Part shown: one piece after another, positions 5,654 through 5,655 of the stretch
Numbering within the stretch: position 1 is the first letter of the stretch
Layout: each line of letters opens with the position of its first letter
From: CAZKGE01 sp964541695
Lineage (GTDB): Bacteria > Bacillota > Clostridia > Christensenellales > CAG-138
Direction: 5' to 3'
Assembly (NCBI GenBank): GCA_964541695.1
Contig: CAZIRB010000129.1
Location: 1-5,655 of the forward strand
Length of the DNA stretch: 5,655 nucleotides
Notes under the pieces: model-generated
What the model was told of the DNA's origin: nothing
Databases searched by the model: none
What the model saw: the letters and a program-made list of their open reading frames with translations, nothing else
Made by a program: the position numbers and the translations under genes

Positions 5654-5655
5654 AT

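Larger units (their letters stand above)
5386..5655. other. Gene-free region after recR filled with GC-rich hairpin repeats
   Basis: No credible coding sequence is seen. The region opens with three GGAACG words (5385-5390, 5392-5397, 5401-5406). It then holds two direct repeat copies and one inverted copy of a hairpin-bearing element, and ends at a small hairpin on the window edge. A run of five T (5498-5502) follows the short self-palindrome CTGCGCAG (5489-5496), but there is no proper stem-loop before it. A standard intrinsic terminator for the dnaX-ybaB-recR operon is therefore not evident. The GC-rich hairpins may act in 3'-end formation. Confidence 0.7.

Noticed and set aside
5386..5655. 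CRISPR array
   Set aside because: The repeats are few, diverged, of mixed orientation and not evenly spaced as repeat-spacer units.

Overview
This GC-rich window carries a bacterial DNA replication and repair neighbourhood. The proteins look like those of the Bacillota (Clostridia-type), judged from the style of DnaX, YbaB and RecR and from the dnaX-ybaB-recR gene order. The high GC content and the GC-rich intergenic hairpin repeats would suit a gut-type clostridial lineage such as the Christensenellales or Oscillospirales. That placement is inference only; no search was possible.

Layout, left to right. Positions 1-55 are either the first codons of an unidentified minus-strand gene or its leader. 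A good promoter-like sequence (TTGCGC, 17 bp, extended -10 TGCTATAAT on the minus strand) lies across the 3' end of radA. Positions 56-1399 (minus) encode RadA, the branch-migration helicase of recombination. Overlapping its start by 14 bp is the end of a minus-strand gene (1386-2540) for a membrane-anchored protein with about seven beta-propeller-like repeats and no recognised function. The two genes read as one operon, propeller gene first.

A short divergent intergenic region (2541-2622) follows. A palindromic TTGCGCAA can serve as the -35 element for both directions. To the right, on the plus strand, is a compact operon: dnaX (2623-4413, clamp-loader tau-type subunit), ybaB/ebfC (4438-4773, nucleoid-associated protein) and recR (4786-5385, recombination mediator). 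Gaps are 24 and 12 bp and each gene has its own Shine-Dalgarno sequence.

Positions 5386-5655 hold no gene. They contain a cluster of GC-rich hairpin repeats: two direct copies 98 bp apart and one inverted copy. The inverted copy makes an exact 30-bp inverted match with the first. These look like members of a dispersed intergenic repeat family that may also act at the operon's 3' end.

Functionally, RadA and RecR both act in recombination and stalled-fork repair, DnaX builds the polymerase III holoenzyme, and YbaB binds DNA. The propeller protein is the one gene whose job cannot be read from its sequence; its coupling to radA is the main hint. I found no CRISPR array, transposase, phage gene or RNA gene. 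The window is mostly ordinary housekeeping DNA, with points of interest in the promoter architecture, the repeats, a G-quadruplex motif in the dnaX linker and changes in the RecR Toprim site.
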